From JASBTN01 sp965228805 (GTDB taxonomy: Bacteria > Pseudomonadota > Alphaproteobacteria > Rhodobacterales > Rhodobacteraceae), in NCBI RefSeq assembly GCF_965228805.1, contig NZ_CBDDIE010000003.1, positions 2,108,001 through 2,172,000 on the forward strand: a stretch of DNA of 64,000 nucleotides, given 5' to 3'. A program made the position numbers and the translations under genes. The notes under the pieces were generated by a model that saw only the letters and a program-made list of their open reading frames with translations, made no database searches and was not told the DNA's origin. How positions within the stretch are numbered: the stretch's first letter is position 1; each line of letters starts with the position of its first letter. This document shows, one piece after another, positions 16,505 through 28,095 of this stretch.

Positions 16505-16537
16505 TCCCACCCCACTCTAGAGATTACGAGGCATCCG

Positions 16538-17635
16538 ATGACCGATACCCCGAAACGCACTCCGCTTTACGACCTGCATGTCGAACTGGGCGGCAAGATG
16601 GTCGATTTCGCCGGCTGGGAGATGCCGGTCCAGTACCCGCTGGGCATCATGGGCGAGCACAAGCAGTGCCGCGAGAAAGCCGCCCTGTTCGACGTAAGCC
16701 ACATGGGTCAGGTGATCCTGAAAGGCGACAACGTCGGCGAAAAGCTGGAAGCGATCTGCCCGCAGGCCTATGCCACGCTGAAGGAAGGCAAGGCGCGCTA
16801 CGGCTTCTTCACCAATGACGACGGCGGCATCATGGACGACCTGATCGTCTCGAACGCCGGTGACCATTTCTTTGTCGTCGTCAACGCCTCGATGCGTCAC
16901 CAGGACATCCCGCACATGGCGGCGAACCTGGACGGCGTCGAAGTGACCGAGATTTTCGACCGCGCCCTGGTCGCGGTCCAGGGCCCCGCCGCCGAAGAGG
17001 TCGTGGGCAGCCTGTGCCCCGCCGCGCGCGATCTGAAGTTCATGGAAACCACGGTGGCCGAGATCCTGGGTGCCGAATGCCGCATCTCGCGCCTGGGTTA
17101 CACCGGCGAAGATGGCTATGAGATTTCGATCCCCGAAGATCGCGCCGTCGAAGTTTCCCGCGCCTTCCTGGCCCATGACGACTGCGAAGCCGCAGGTCTG
17201 GGCGCGCGCGACAGCCTGCGTCTGGAAGCGGGCCTGTGCCTCTATGGCAATGACATCGACACCAGCACCTCGCCGATTGAAGCGTCGCTTTCCTGGGCGA
17301 TCCAGAAACGCCGCAAGGAAGAAGGCGGCTTCCCGGGCGCCGAACGCGTCCAGCGCGAGCTGGCCGAAGGGGCCGCCAAGAAGCTGGTCGGCATCAAACC
17401 CGAAGGCCGCGCCCCCGCCCGCCAGGGCGTCGAGGTGCAATGCCTGGAAGGCAACACGATTGGCGAGGTCACCTCGGGCGGCTTCGGCCCCACCGTCGGT
17501 GGCCCGGTCGCCATGGGTTACGTCGCCAAGGGCCACGGCGCCCCCGGCGAGAAAGTCAACCTGATCATCCGCGGCAAGGCGCAACCGGCTGAAATCGTTG
17601 CCCTTCCCTTCGTCCAACAGAACTACAAACGCTGA
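16538..17635 (+). CDS. gcvT: Glycine cleavage system T-protein (aminomethyltransferase)
   Basis: A 365-residue protein starting MTDTPKRTPLYDLHVELG, the normal GcvT N-terminus, with GWEMPVQYPLGIMGEH, FDVSHMGQ, YTGEDGYEI and the C-terminal barrel GFGPTVGGPVAMGYV. It transfers the aminomethyl carbon from H-protein to tetrahydrofolate and frees ammonia. It is followed after 17 bases by gcvH. Confidence 0.96.
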   Translation: MTDTPKRTPLYDLHVELGGKMVDFAGWEMPVQYPLGIMGEHKQCREKAALFDVSHMGQVILKGDNVGEKLEAICPQAYATLKEGKARYGFFTNDDGGIMDDLIVSNAGDHFFVVVNASMRHQDIPHMAANLDGVEVTEIFDRALVAVQGPAAEEVVGSLCPAARDLKFMETTVAEILGAECRISRLGYTGEDGYEISIPEDRAVEVSRAFLAHDDCEAAGLGARDSLRLEAGLCLYGNDIDTSTSPIEASLSWAIQKRRKEEGGFPGAERVQRELAEGAAKKLVGIKPEGRAPARQGVEVQCLEGNTIGEVTSGGFGPTVGGPVAMGYVAKGHGAPGEKVNLIIRGKAQPAEIVALPFVQQNYKR

Positions 17636-17652
17636 AACCTGGAGCCAGCATC

Positions 17653-18018
17653 ATGACCACCTACTACTCCGAAGAACACGAATGGATCACCGTCGAAGGT
17701 GACACCGCCACTCTGGGCATCACCCAACACGCCGCCGACCAGCTGGGCGAAATCGTCTTCGTCGAACAGCGCGACCAAGGCGACGAGTTCGAGAAGGGCG
17801 AAGAGATCGGCGTGATCGAAAGCGTCAAGGCCGCCTCCGAAATCTACGCGCCTCTGGACTGCGAAGTGATCGAGGTGAACGGCACCTTGGAAGAGACCCC
17901 TGGCGCGCTGAACGAAAGCCCCGAGGGCGACGCCTGGATCTACAAGATCAAGCTCAACGACCTGTCGCAGCTGGATGATCTGATGGATCTGGACGGCTAC
18001 AAGGCCCTGATCGGCTGA
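17653..18018 (+). CDS. gcvH: Glycine cleavage system H-protein
   Basis: A 121-residue lipoyl-carrier protein. The lipoylated lysine is K59 in GVIESVKAASEIYAP, and the N-terminal HEWITVEGDTATLGIT is typical. It shuttles the aminomethyl group between P-, T- and L-proteins. A ribosome site (CTGGAG) precedes the ATG. It is separated from gcvP by a GCAA-capped hairpin. Confidence 0.97.
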   Translation: MTTYYSEEHEWITVEGDTATLGITQHAADQLGEIVFVEQRDQGDEFEKGEEIGVIESVKAASEIYAPLDCEVIEVNGTLEETPGALNESPEGDAWIYKIKLNDLSQLDDLMDLDGYKALIG

Positions 18019-18027
18019 ACCCACTTC

Positions 18028-18047
18028 CCCGCCGGGCAACCGGCGGG
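18028..18047 (+). other. Intercistronic GNRA-capped hairpin between gcvH and gcvP
   Basis: CCCGCCGG and CCGGCGGG form a perfect 8-base-pair stem closed by a GCAA tetraloop, an unusually stable RNA fold. No T-run follows. It probably stabilises the gcvT-gcvH 3' end or dampens read-through into gcvP. Confidence 0.5.
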
Positions 18048-18075
18048 CCCCCCACGCCCTGATGAGGATCGAACG

Positions 18076-20937
<2,862 letters not shown>

Positions 20938-20957
20938 GTCCCTCTTTGAAAACAAAG

Positions 20958-20984
20958 ACCTGCCCGGCGTGTTCGGGCAGGTTT
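20958..20984 (+). terminator. Intrinsic terminator of the glycine-cleavage operon
   Basis: ACCTGCCCG and CGGGCAGGT form a perfect 9-base-pair stem with a 7-base loop, followed by TT and C-rich sequence. It lies 20 bases after the gcvP stop and before the AraC-type gene. Confidence 0.72.
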
Positions 20985-21008
20985 CCCCCCCGACAGAATG
21001 GAGGTCCC

Positions 21009-22001
21009 ATGTCCTATCTCGAAGAGCTCAAGCCCGACAGCCCGGCCGTGACCTCGACCAGGCCGGATGTGCAAGGTGTGACCATCATCCTGCCCGAAGG
21101 GGTGCCCTGTTTCCACGCGCAGATCCTGGCCGAGCTGTTTCGCGCCGCCAACGAGCTGATCAGCGAGGCGGATTATACGCTCGACATGCGCCACCTGTCG
21201 GACGCGCCCGTGGGTGATCCCGCCCCTTGGCGTCAGCGCATGGTGATCTTTCTGGGCGATATCCAATCACGCTGGCAGACGGACCGTCGCCTGTGGCAGC
21301 GCGCGCAGCAGATCATGAACCTGTCCTACACCAGCGTGCTGGTCGGGGGCGCGGCCTTCCTGTTGACCGGGTCGGCCTATGAACAGGACACGACCCTGGC
21401 GATCCACCCGAACTTCACCCTGGCGGCAGGCGAGGAAGGGCTGCAGGTTGCGGCCCCCACGGACCTCTACCTGCGCGAGGGACGCATTCAGAGCGCCATC
21501 AGCCCGCTTGCCGTGATCAAGCTGCTGCTGGATCACATCCGCGAGGTGCATGGCGATTTCTCGGCCTCGGCGCTGGCGGGTTACGTCGGGATCGACAGCG
21601 GGCCTGAACAGGCGCGCAGCCCCTTTGCCCTGGACATCCGCCGCCGCTCTGGCGGGGACCGGGTGGTGGCGAGCTGCCTGGACCTGATGGAGCAGAACCT
21701 GGAAAGCCCGCAGTCGATCCATGACATTGCGAAACAACTCCATGTCTCGCCGCGCCAGTTGCAGCGCCGCTTCATGAATGTGCTCAGGGAAACGCCGCTG
21801 GCGATCTACCGCGTGCTGCGCGCGGAAAAGGCGCATGAGCTGCTGACCCGCACCAGCCTACCCCTGGCCGAGGTCGCCCTGGTCACCGGTTTCGCGACGC
21901 CTTCGCACCTGACGCGCTGTGTGAAACAGGTCTATTCCGCCACACCGCGCGACCTGCGCCACCGGGCCTTCCGGCTGGAACAGACCCGGCAGGTCGCATG
22001 A
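21009..22001 (+). CDS. GlxA-family AraC-type transcriptional regulator
   Basis: A 330-residue protein: N-terminal DJ-1/PfpI-like amidase fold (about 20-190; VTIILPEGVPCFHAQILAEL) without a clear catalytic nucleophile, and a C-terminal AraC DNA-binding domain (about 220-325; HVSPRQLQRRFMN, VALVTGFATPSHLTRCVKQV). The start at 21009 follows TGGAGG. GlxA-type regulators such as GbdR and SouR control glycine betaine, dimethylglycine and sarcosine use, so a role in C1-amine or glycine catabolism fits the gcv operon just upstream. The target is inference. Confidence 0.9.
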   Translation: MSYLEELKPDSPAVTSTRPDVQGVTIILPEGVPCFHAQILAELFRAANELISEADYTLDMRHLSDAPVGDPAPWRQRMVIFLGDIQSRWQTDRRLWQRAQQIMNLSYTSVLVGGAAFLLTGSAYEQDTTLAIHPNFTLAAGEEGLQVAAPTDLYLREGRIQSAISPLAVIKLLLDHIREVHGDFSASALAGYVGIDSGPEQARSPFALDIRRRSGGDRVVASCLDLMEQNLESPQSIHDIAKQLHVSPRQLQRRFMNVLRETPLAIYRVLRAEKAHELLTRTSLPLAEVALVTGFATPSHLTRCVKQVYSATPRDLRHRAFRLEQTRQVA

Positions 22002-22026
22002 AAAAGGGGCGCGCGGCGCCCCTTTT
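22002..22026. terminator. Bidirectional intrinsic terminator between the AraC-type gene and dld
   Basis: AAAAGGGGCGC and GCGCCCCTTTT form an 11-base-pair perfect stem with a 3-base loop. A-run on one side and T-run on the other make it functional for both convergent genes, whose stop codons lie at its edges. Confidence 0.85.
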
Positions 22027-22028
22027 CT

Positions 22029-23711
22029 TTAGCTGTAGTGCTTGTTGCGGGACATCTTGCCTATCCCTGGGTTCAGGCTGTTTGTCGGGTCGATCGACTT
22101 GTAGAAGGCCGCCAGGTCCGGTTTCGCCGGGTAAAGGTGCCCGACATTGTGCTCGGCCGGGTATTCCGCGCCGCGCTGGTCCAGGATCTCCAGCATCGCA
22201 GCCTTCAGCGCCTTCGGATCCGCACCCTTCTTGACGATATAGTCCTGGTGCAGCACGTGGCACATGAAATGGCCATAGTAGAGCTTGCTGACCAGCTGGT
22301 CCGAGATCTCGGGGGGTAGCTGTTCGAACCAGTCCCGGTCATTGCGCCTGAGCGCGATGTCCAGCGCGATGATGTCCTCGACCTCGCCCTGGTGCACATT
22401 CATGTAGCGCACGGCGGCGCCGGCCGCGGCGAAGCGCAGGAGGCCTGCCATCTTGGCCTCGCGCGCGTTGCATTCGAAGAAGTCCAGCGCGCCGGCGGCC
22501 TTCATGCGCTCCAGCAGGGTGCGGGCTTCACCGACGCCACCATCGCGCATCTTCAGGATCAGGTGGTGCGGATATTGCTTGCGGAAGGCACGCATCTTGC
22601 CAGGCAGGATGTTCGGCCACATCCGCGACAGCACCTGCATGAACCTGTCGGTGAAATTGGCAAGCCCCGGCACCCCGTTCAACCGCGCATCCACCGCGCC
22701 CTTCATCGCGAAGAACATCGGCAAACGGTCCGTGCCCAGCTTGTCGATCATCACCATCGTGTCCTTGCCGTAGCGGTCGGACAGGTCGAACACGTCCTCA
22801 TGCATGTATTCGGCCGAGACGGGCAGGGTCTCGAACCCCGACAGGATCTCGCGGCGCAGATCGCCCAGGGCGCCGGTCTCGGGCGCGCCGATGTAGAATG
22901 TCCCCTCGGAGGCATTCATCGGATAGGTATCCAGGCGCACGGCAAAAACCGCCAGCTTGCCCGCGCAACCAGCGGCCTCGTACAAGCGGCTCTTGTCGGC
23001 ATTGAACCGCGCGGGCGTGTCGGCGTCCACGTTGCGCACCCTGCGGGCGTAATCCGTGTCCGAGGCCTTGCGGTTGTCACTGGCGACATCCGCCTCCGTA
23101 TAGTCTCCGTTCTGCAAGCGGGTCAGGATCTCCTCGGGGCTTTCGCCCAGCTTGACGCCCAGGTGATTGACCAGTTCCAACTGCCCATCCAGCGAGATCT
23201 GCGCATAGAGCGACAGCTCGGTATAGGACGGACCGCGCTCCACCAGCGAGCCGCCGGAGTTGTTGCAGACGCCACCCACCACGGACGCGCCGATGCAGGA
23301 CGACCCGATCACCGAATGCGGCTGGCGCCCCAGCGGGGCCAGCAGTTTCTCCAACGCAAAGAGCGTCGAGCCGGGGAAGGAGATCACCTGCTCCCCACCC
23401 TTGATCAGCTGCAACTGGTCCATGCGGCGGGTATTGATCAGCACCACGTCGCGGTCATAGCTGCCCTTGGGGGTCGACCCCTCGGTCAGCCCGGTGTTGG
23501 CGGCCTGCATGATGACGATCTTGTCGGCCTCCACGCAGGCTTCCAGCACCTGCCATTGCTCCAGCAGGGTGGCGGGTTGCACCACTGCCAGCGCCTCACC
23601 TTCGCCCGACCGGAACCCCTTGCGAAAACGCGCGGTGCGTCGGGCGCCGGTCAGCACATGCCGCCGCCCGCAGATTTGTTTCAGCCTGTCGATCAGGTCC
23701 TGCTCAGTCAT
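22029..23711 (-). CDS. dld: Quinone-dependent D-lactate dehydrogenase
   Basis: A 560-residue FAD protein close in length to E. coli Dld (571). The N-terminal FAD-binding-4 domain carries MQAANTGLTEGSTPKGSYDR and SSCIGASVVGGVCNNSGGS; the C-terminal membrane-binding domain has FMCHVLHQDYIVKKG and a GIGKMSRNKHY tail. It oxidises D-lactate to pyruvate at the membrane and reduces quinone. ATG 23711 is preferred because it gives the Dld-like N-terminus. It lies 14 bases downstream of a fused TRAP membrane subunit in a dctP-dctQM-dld operon, so the TRAP system probably imports lactate. Confidence 0.93.
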   Translation of the reverse strand: MTEQDLIDRLKQICGRRHVLTGARRTARFRKGFRSGEGEALAVVQPATLLEQWQVLEACVEADKIVIMQAANTGLTEGSTPKGSYDRDVVLINTRRMDQLQLIKGGEQVISFPGSTLFALEKLLAPLGRQPHSVIGSSCIGASVVGGVCNNSGGSLVERGPSYTELSLYAQISLDGQLELVNHLGVKLGESPEEILTRLQNGDYTEADVASDNRKASDTDYARRVRNVDADTPARFNADKSRLYEAAGCAGKLAVFAVRLDTYPMNASEGTFYIGAPETGALGDLRREILSGFETLPVSAEYMHEDVFDLSDRYGKDTMVMIDKLGTDRLPMFFAMKGAVDARLNGVPGLANFTDRFMQVLSRMWPNILPGKMRAFRKQYPHHLILKMRDGGVGEARTLLERMKAAGALDFFECNAREAKMAGLLRFAAAGAAVRYMNVHQGEVEDIIALDIALRRNDRDWFEQLPPEISDQLVSKLYYGHFMCHVLHQDYIVKKGADPKALKAAMLEILDQRGAEYPAEHNVGHLYPAKPDLAAFYKSIDPTNSLNPGIGKMSRNKHYS

Positions 23712-23725
23712 GGCGTAACTGTTCC

Positions 23726-25804
23726 TCAGTAGGCGACCGAGGGCAACCATGTTGCCAGCGCGGGCCAGAGGAAGACGAACAACAGGCCGGTCAGCTGCAG
23801 GATCACGAAGGGGATGATGCCCTTGTAGATATCCGTGAGCTTGATCTCGGGCGGGCAGACGCCTTTCAGGTAGAAGAGCGCGAAGCCTACAGGTGGTGTC
23901 AGGAAGCTGGTTTGCAGCGTCACCGCCACCAGGATCACGAACCAGATCAGCGCCGGTTCATCGATGGCGCCAAAGCCGGGGATGTCCAGACCCAGACCGT
24001 TCACGATCGGGCGCATCAGTGGCAGCACGATCAAAGTGATCTCGATCCAGTCCAGCACGAAGCCCAGCAGGAAGACGATCCCGAGGATGATGAACACCGT
24101 ACCGGTGGGGCCAAAGCCCGCACCGTGGATAATGTCCTCGATCAACTGGTCGCCGCCCAGCTCGCGCAACACATAGCTGAACACGGTTGCACCCAGGAAG
24201 ATGGCGAAGATATAGGCGGTGGTGTTGAAGGTGGCTTTGAGCACGTTCACGAGCTTGCGGAAGGTCAGCTTGCGATATCCCAGCGCCAGCAGGGTCGCGC
24301 CCAGGGCGCCCACGCCGGAGGCTTCGGTCGGCGTAGTGAGACCAGCGAAGATCGACCCCAGCACGGCCAGGATCAGGCCCAGGGTCGGCAGGACGGCAAT
24401 CAGCACGCCCTTGATGGCGGCCCAATCGGGACGGGTTGCGCCCTCCGGCACCGGGGCCACGTCGCGTTTCACCAGCGCGATGACGAAGATATAGGTCAGG
24501 TAGAGCACGCCGATGATTACGCCCGGGAACACCGCGGCCATGAACAGGTCACCCACCGACAGGGCCATCTGGTCGGCCATGATCACCAGCATGATCGACG
24601 GCGGGATCAGGATGCCCAGCGTGCCAGAGGCAGACACCACACCAGCCGCCAGCGAGGGGTTGTATTTCTGTTCCATCATCGACGGGAGCGACAGCACGCC
24701 CAGGAGCACGACCGAAGCACCGATGATACCCGTCGAGGCCGCCAGGATGATGCCGATCATGGTCACGGTGATCGCGAGCCCCCCGCGCACAGTGCCGAAC
24801 AGGCGCTGCATCGAGGTCATGAGCCGCTCTGCCACGCCGCTTTCGTCCAGCATCAGCCCCATGAAGATGAACATCGGCAGGGCCACCAGAACCGCGTTGG
24901 ACATGGTCGCATAGACCCGGTTCACAACGGCGCCCAGGGTCAGGTAATCAAGCCCGGTAAAGGTGCTTTCCAACCCCGTCCAGGCCATCAGGTCATTGTC
25001 GAACAGATAGGCCAGCCCGCAATAGGCCACGCCGACGCCCGCCAGCGTCCAGGCCACCGGGAAGCCGGTAAACAGAAGCGCGATGAAGGTCAGGAACATG
25101 GCGATGACCAGCTTTTCCTCGGTGGTTTCCACCACGAAGGTCAGCGCGGTCGCGACCACGGCGAAGGCGACCAGCGCCCAGAGGATCAGACGCAGATCCT
25201 TGCCCATGCGCTCGTCGGCGTAGTTCACCAGGATGGCGTGGCCGTCATGGATCAGCCGCGCCACGGCGGCCAGGGCCAGCAGCACGAAACTGGCCGGGAT
25301 CACCGCCTTGAAGGCCCAGCGGGCGGGCAGGCCGGTGGGGCTGTCAGAGCGTTCATTGACCCGCCAGCTCTCATAGAAATAGTCCCAGCCCTGATCGACC
25401 ATCAGGTAGATGAATGGGGTCAGCAGGGTCAGGATGCCGATCACCTCGATCACCCGCTGGGCACGACGCGACAGCTGCATGTGCAGGATGTCGACGCGCA
25501 CATGGCTGTCGGTCACCAGCGCGTAGGAGATGCCGACCATCGTCACGAGCCCGTAGAAATGCCACTGCACCTCATCCAGCTTGGGGAAGTTCAGGTTGAA
25601 CAGGTAGCGCAGGCTGACCTGGGTCACGATTGCGGCGACCAACAACAGGTTGGCCCACATGACGACATTGCCGATGCCCTTGACGGTCTTGTCGATGGCA
25701 ACGGCCGTGGCCTGCGTGTCGCGGTCCTCATGCTCGAGGATGTGCTCGAACACGTCGACGGGATCGGCGGGGTCCACTTCGTGGGTATGCGGGGTCTGGG
25801 CCAT
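23726..25804 (-). CDS. TRAP transporter fused small and large membrane subunits (DctQ-DctM fusion)
   Basis: A 692-residue membrane protein. The N-terminal ~200 residues are a four-helix DctQ-type domain (HFYGLVTMVGISYALVTDSH; VDILH), and the remainder a 12-helix DctM/ion-transporter domain with GILIPPSIMLVI, TTPTEASGVGALGA and LTPPVGFALF. DctQM fusions occur naturally in the family. ATG 25804 is used because GGAGGAG lies just upstream; a GTG four codons earlier is less likely. With the binding protein and Dld it should form a Na+-driven lactate-type importer. Confidence 0.93.
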   Translation of the reverse strand: MAQTPHTHEVDPADPVDVFEHILEHEDRDTQATAVAIDKTVKGIGNVVMWANLLLVAAIVTQVSLRYLFNLNFPKLDEVQWHFYGLVTMVGISYALVTDSHVRVDILHMQLSRRAQRVIEVIGILTLLTPFIYLMVDQGWDYFYESWRVNERSDSPTGLPARWAFKAVIPASFVLLALAAVARLIHDGHAILVNYADERMGKDLRLILWALVAFAVVATALTFVVETTEEKLVIAMFLTFIALLFTGFPVAWTLAGVGVAYCGLAYLFDNDLMAWTGLESTFTGLDYLTLGAVVNRVYATMSNAVLVALPMFIFMGLMLDESGVAERLMTSMQRLFGTVRGGLAITVTMIGIILAASTGIIGASVVLLGVLSLPSMMEQKYNPSLAAGVVSASGTLGILIPPSIMLVIMADQMALSVGDLFMAAVFPGVIIGVLYLTYIFVIALVKRDVAPVPEGATRPDWAAIKGVLIAVLPTLGLILAVLGSIFAGLTTPTEASGVGALGATLLALGYRKLTFRKLVNVLKATFNTTAYIFAIFLGATVFSYVLRELGGDQLIEDIIHGAGFGPTGTVFIILGIVFLLGFVLDWIEITLIVLPLMRPIVNGLGLDIPGFGAIDEPALIWFVILVAVTLQTSFLTPPVGFALFYLKGVCPPEIKLTDIYKGIIPFVILQLTGLLFVFLWPALATWLPSVAY

Positions 25805-25876
25805 GGTCTCCTCCACAGGCGATGCGGCGAAATTGCGCGGGCGTCAGGTCGATAAAGGGAGAAACGAATGGGAAAT

Positions 25877-25903
25877 GCGGGGCGGCAGGTGGGGCCGCCC
25901 CGC
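25877..25903 (-). other. Intercistronic hairpin between TRAP binding protein and membrane subunit genes
   Basis: GCGGGGCGGC and GCCGCCCCGC form a perfect 10-base-pair stem with a 7-base loop directly after the binding-protein stop codon. Such stems commonly protect the message of the binding protein so that it is made in excess over the membrane subunit. Confidence 0.5.
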
Positions 25904-25917
25904 GGCGCAAGCAGGGT

Positions 25918-26979
<1,062 letters not shown>

Positions 26980-27050
26980 ATCTCTCCTCCAGAGTGGTCG
27001 CAAAGCCGCCTCCACGGCTTTTCTCGGTGCCGAAAGGCTCGGCATGGTGT

Positions 27051-27103
27051 TGGTAAATAAATCTTACCACTGGTTTTGGTCAACAAGTTTATTTACCACT
27101 GGT
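27051..27103. promoter_or_regulatory. GntR/FCD-type operator cluster upstream of the TRAP-dld operon
   Basis: The cluster holds TGGTAA-N7-TTACCA (27051-27069) and an 11-base direct repeat TTACCACTGGT at 27064-27074 and 27093-27103. The arms ACCA and TGGT match the TGGT/ACCA half-sites of FadR/LldR-type regulators. It lies 72 bases and more before the TRAP binding-protein start, in the gap facing the GntR gene. The rest of the 323-base gap 26980-27302 shows one further half-site (27247-27255) and no gene. Confidence 0.6.
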
Positions 27104-27246
27104 GCAGTGCATGCTGCCGATACTGCGAGGTGCGAGGTGGCGTTTTTGAAACGGGGAATTGCGCAAGGCCGTTGAAAGTACTTGGGAAATCGCGACTTTC
27201 CTGTTGTCACTCCGCGTTCACCCGGCTCTTGAAAAATGCACGCCGT

Positions 27247-27255
27247 TGGTAAATA
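27247..27255. promoter_or_regulatory. Additional TGGTAAATA half-site before the GntR gene
   Basis: TGGTAAATA repeats the left part of the operator at 27051-27059 exactly, 48 bases before the regulator start, consistent with autoregulation. Confidence 0.4.
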
Positions 27256-27302
27256 TTTCAGACAACCACCGGGCAAGCGTCCCGGCGAAGGAGGTGCACA
27301 AA

Positions 27303-28079
27303 ATGAGCGATACCAGCCCTTTCGATCCGGTCGGACACGAATCGATTGCCGACGCAGTGGTGCATCAGATTGAGGCGATGATCGTCGACGGCATCCTCAA
27401 AGAAGGGCGCAAACTGCCCTCCGAACGGGAGTTGGCCGAGGCCATGGGCGTGTCGCGCCCGAAGCTGCGTGAGGCGCTTCAGGCGCTCGAAGATCGTGGG
27501 TTGGTGCATGTGCGCCATGGGGATGGCACCTTTATTGCTGCCCTGTCCGGGCGGGCCATGTCACCCGCGCTTCTGGCGCTCTATGCCCGTCATGGGCGGG
27601 CTTTCTACGACTATCTCGAATACCGCCGCGAGCAGGAGGCCTTTGCCAGCCGTTTGGCCGCCGAACGGGCCACCAAATCGGACCTGGCTCGGTTGGGGGA
27701 TATTCTGGAGACCTTGCAGAAGGCTTGGGAAGAGGGCGACGCCGAGGCCAGCCAGGAAGCCGATCTGGCCCTGCACGTGGCCGTGGTCGATGCCAGCCAG
27801 AACACAACCTTCATCCACATGATGGCCTCGATCTACGATCTCACGCGGCAGGGCCTGTTCTACAATCGGGCCTTCTTGCGAACGATGGATGGTACCGGGC
27901 GCAAATTGCTGGATCAGCATCGCGAGATCGTCGAGGCAATTCTGGCAGGCGACCCGGACCGCGCCGAGGCAGCGGCGCGCAAACATTTGGATTTTGTCGA
28001 AGAGAGTTTTCGGTGCTGGCAGGAGCAGACCGCGCGAGAGGAACGAGCGGCGAAGAGGCGGCAACTGTCAATGAGCTGA
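27303..28079 (+). CDS. FadR/GntR-family regulator with FCD domain (LldR/PdhR-like)
   Basis: A 258-residue protein with a winged helix-turn-helix (about 15-80; RKLPSERELAEAMGVSRPKL) and an all-helical FCD effector domain (about 95-240) whose usual metal-binding residues are suggested by DLALHVAVVD, LDQHREI and ARKHLDF. The start follows AAGGAGG. It is divergent from the TRAP-Dld operon, with palindromic TGGT/ACCA sites between. LldR-type regulators release DNA on binding lactate, which suits this operon. Confidence 0.92.
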   Translation: MSDTSPFDPVGHESIADAVVHQIEAMIVDGILKEGRKLPSERELAEAMGVSRPKLREALQALEDRGLVHVRHGDGTFIAALSGRAMSPALLALYARHGRAFYDYLEYRREQEAFASRLAAERATKSDLARLGDILETLQKAWEEGDAEASQEADLALHVAVVDASQNTTFIHMMASIYDLTRQGLFYNRAFLRTMDGTGRKLLDQHREIVEAILAGDPDRAEAAARKHLDFVEESFRCWQEQTAREERAAKRRQLSMS

Positions 28080-28095
28080 GCCACCGATTACCGGG

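Noticed and set aside
23912..25855. A 647-codon open frame opposite the TRAP membrane gene
   Set aside because: It is rich in His, Gln, Asp and Arg with no domain pattern, typical of the antisense of a hydrophobic GC-rich gene; the minus-strand TRAP protein is clear.
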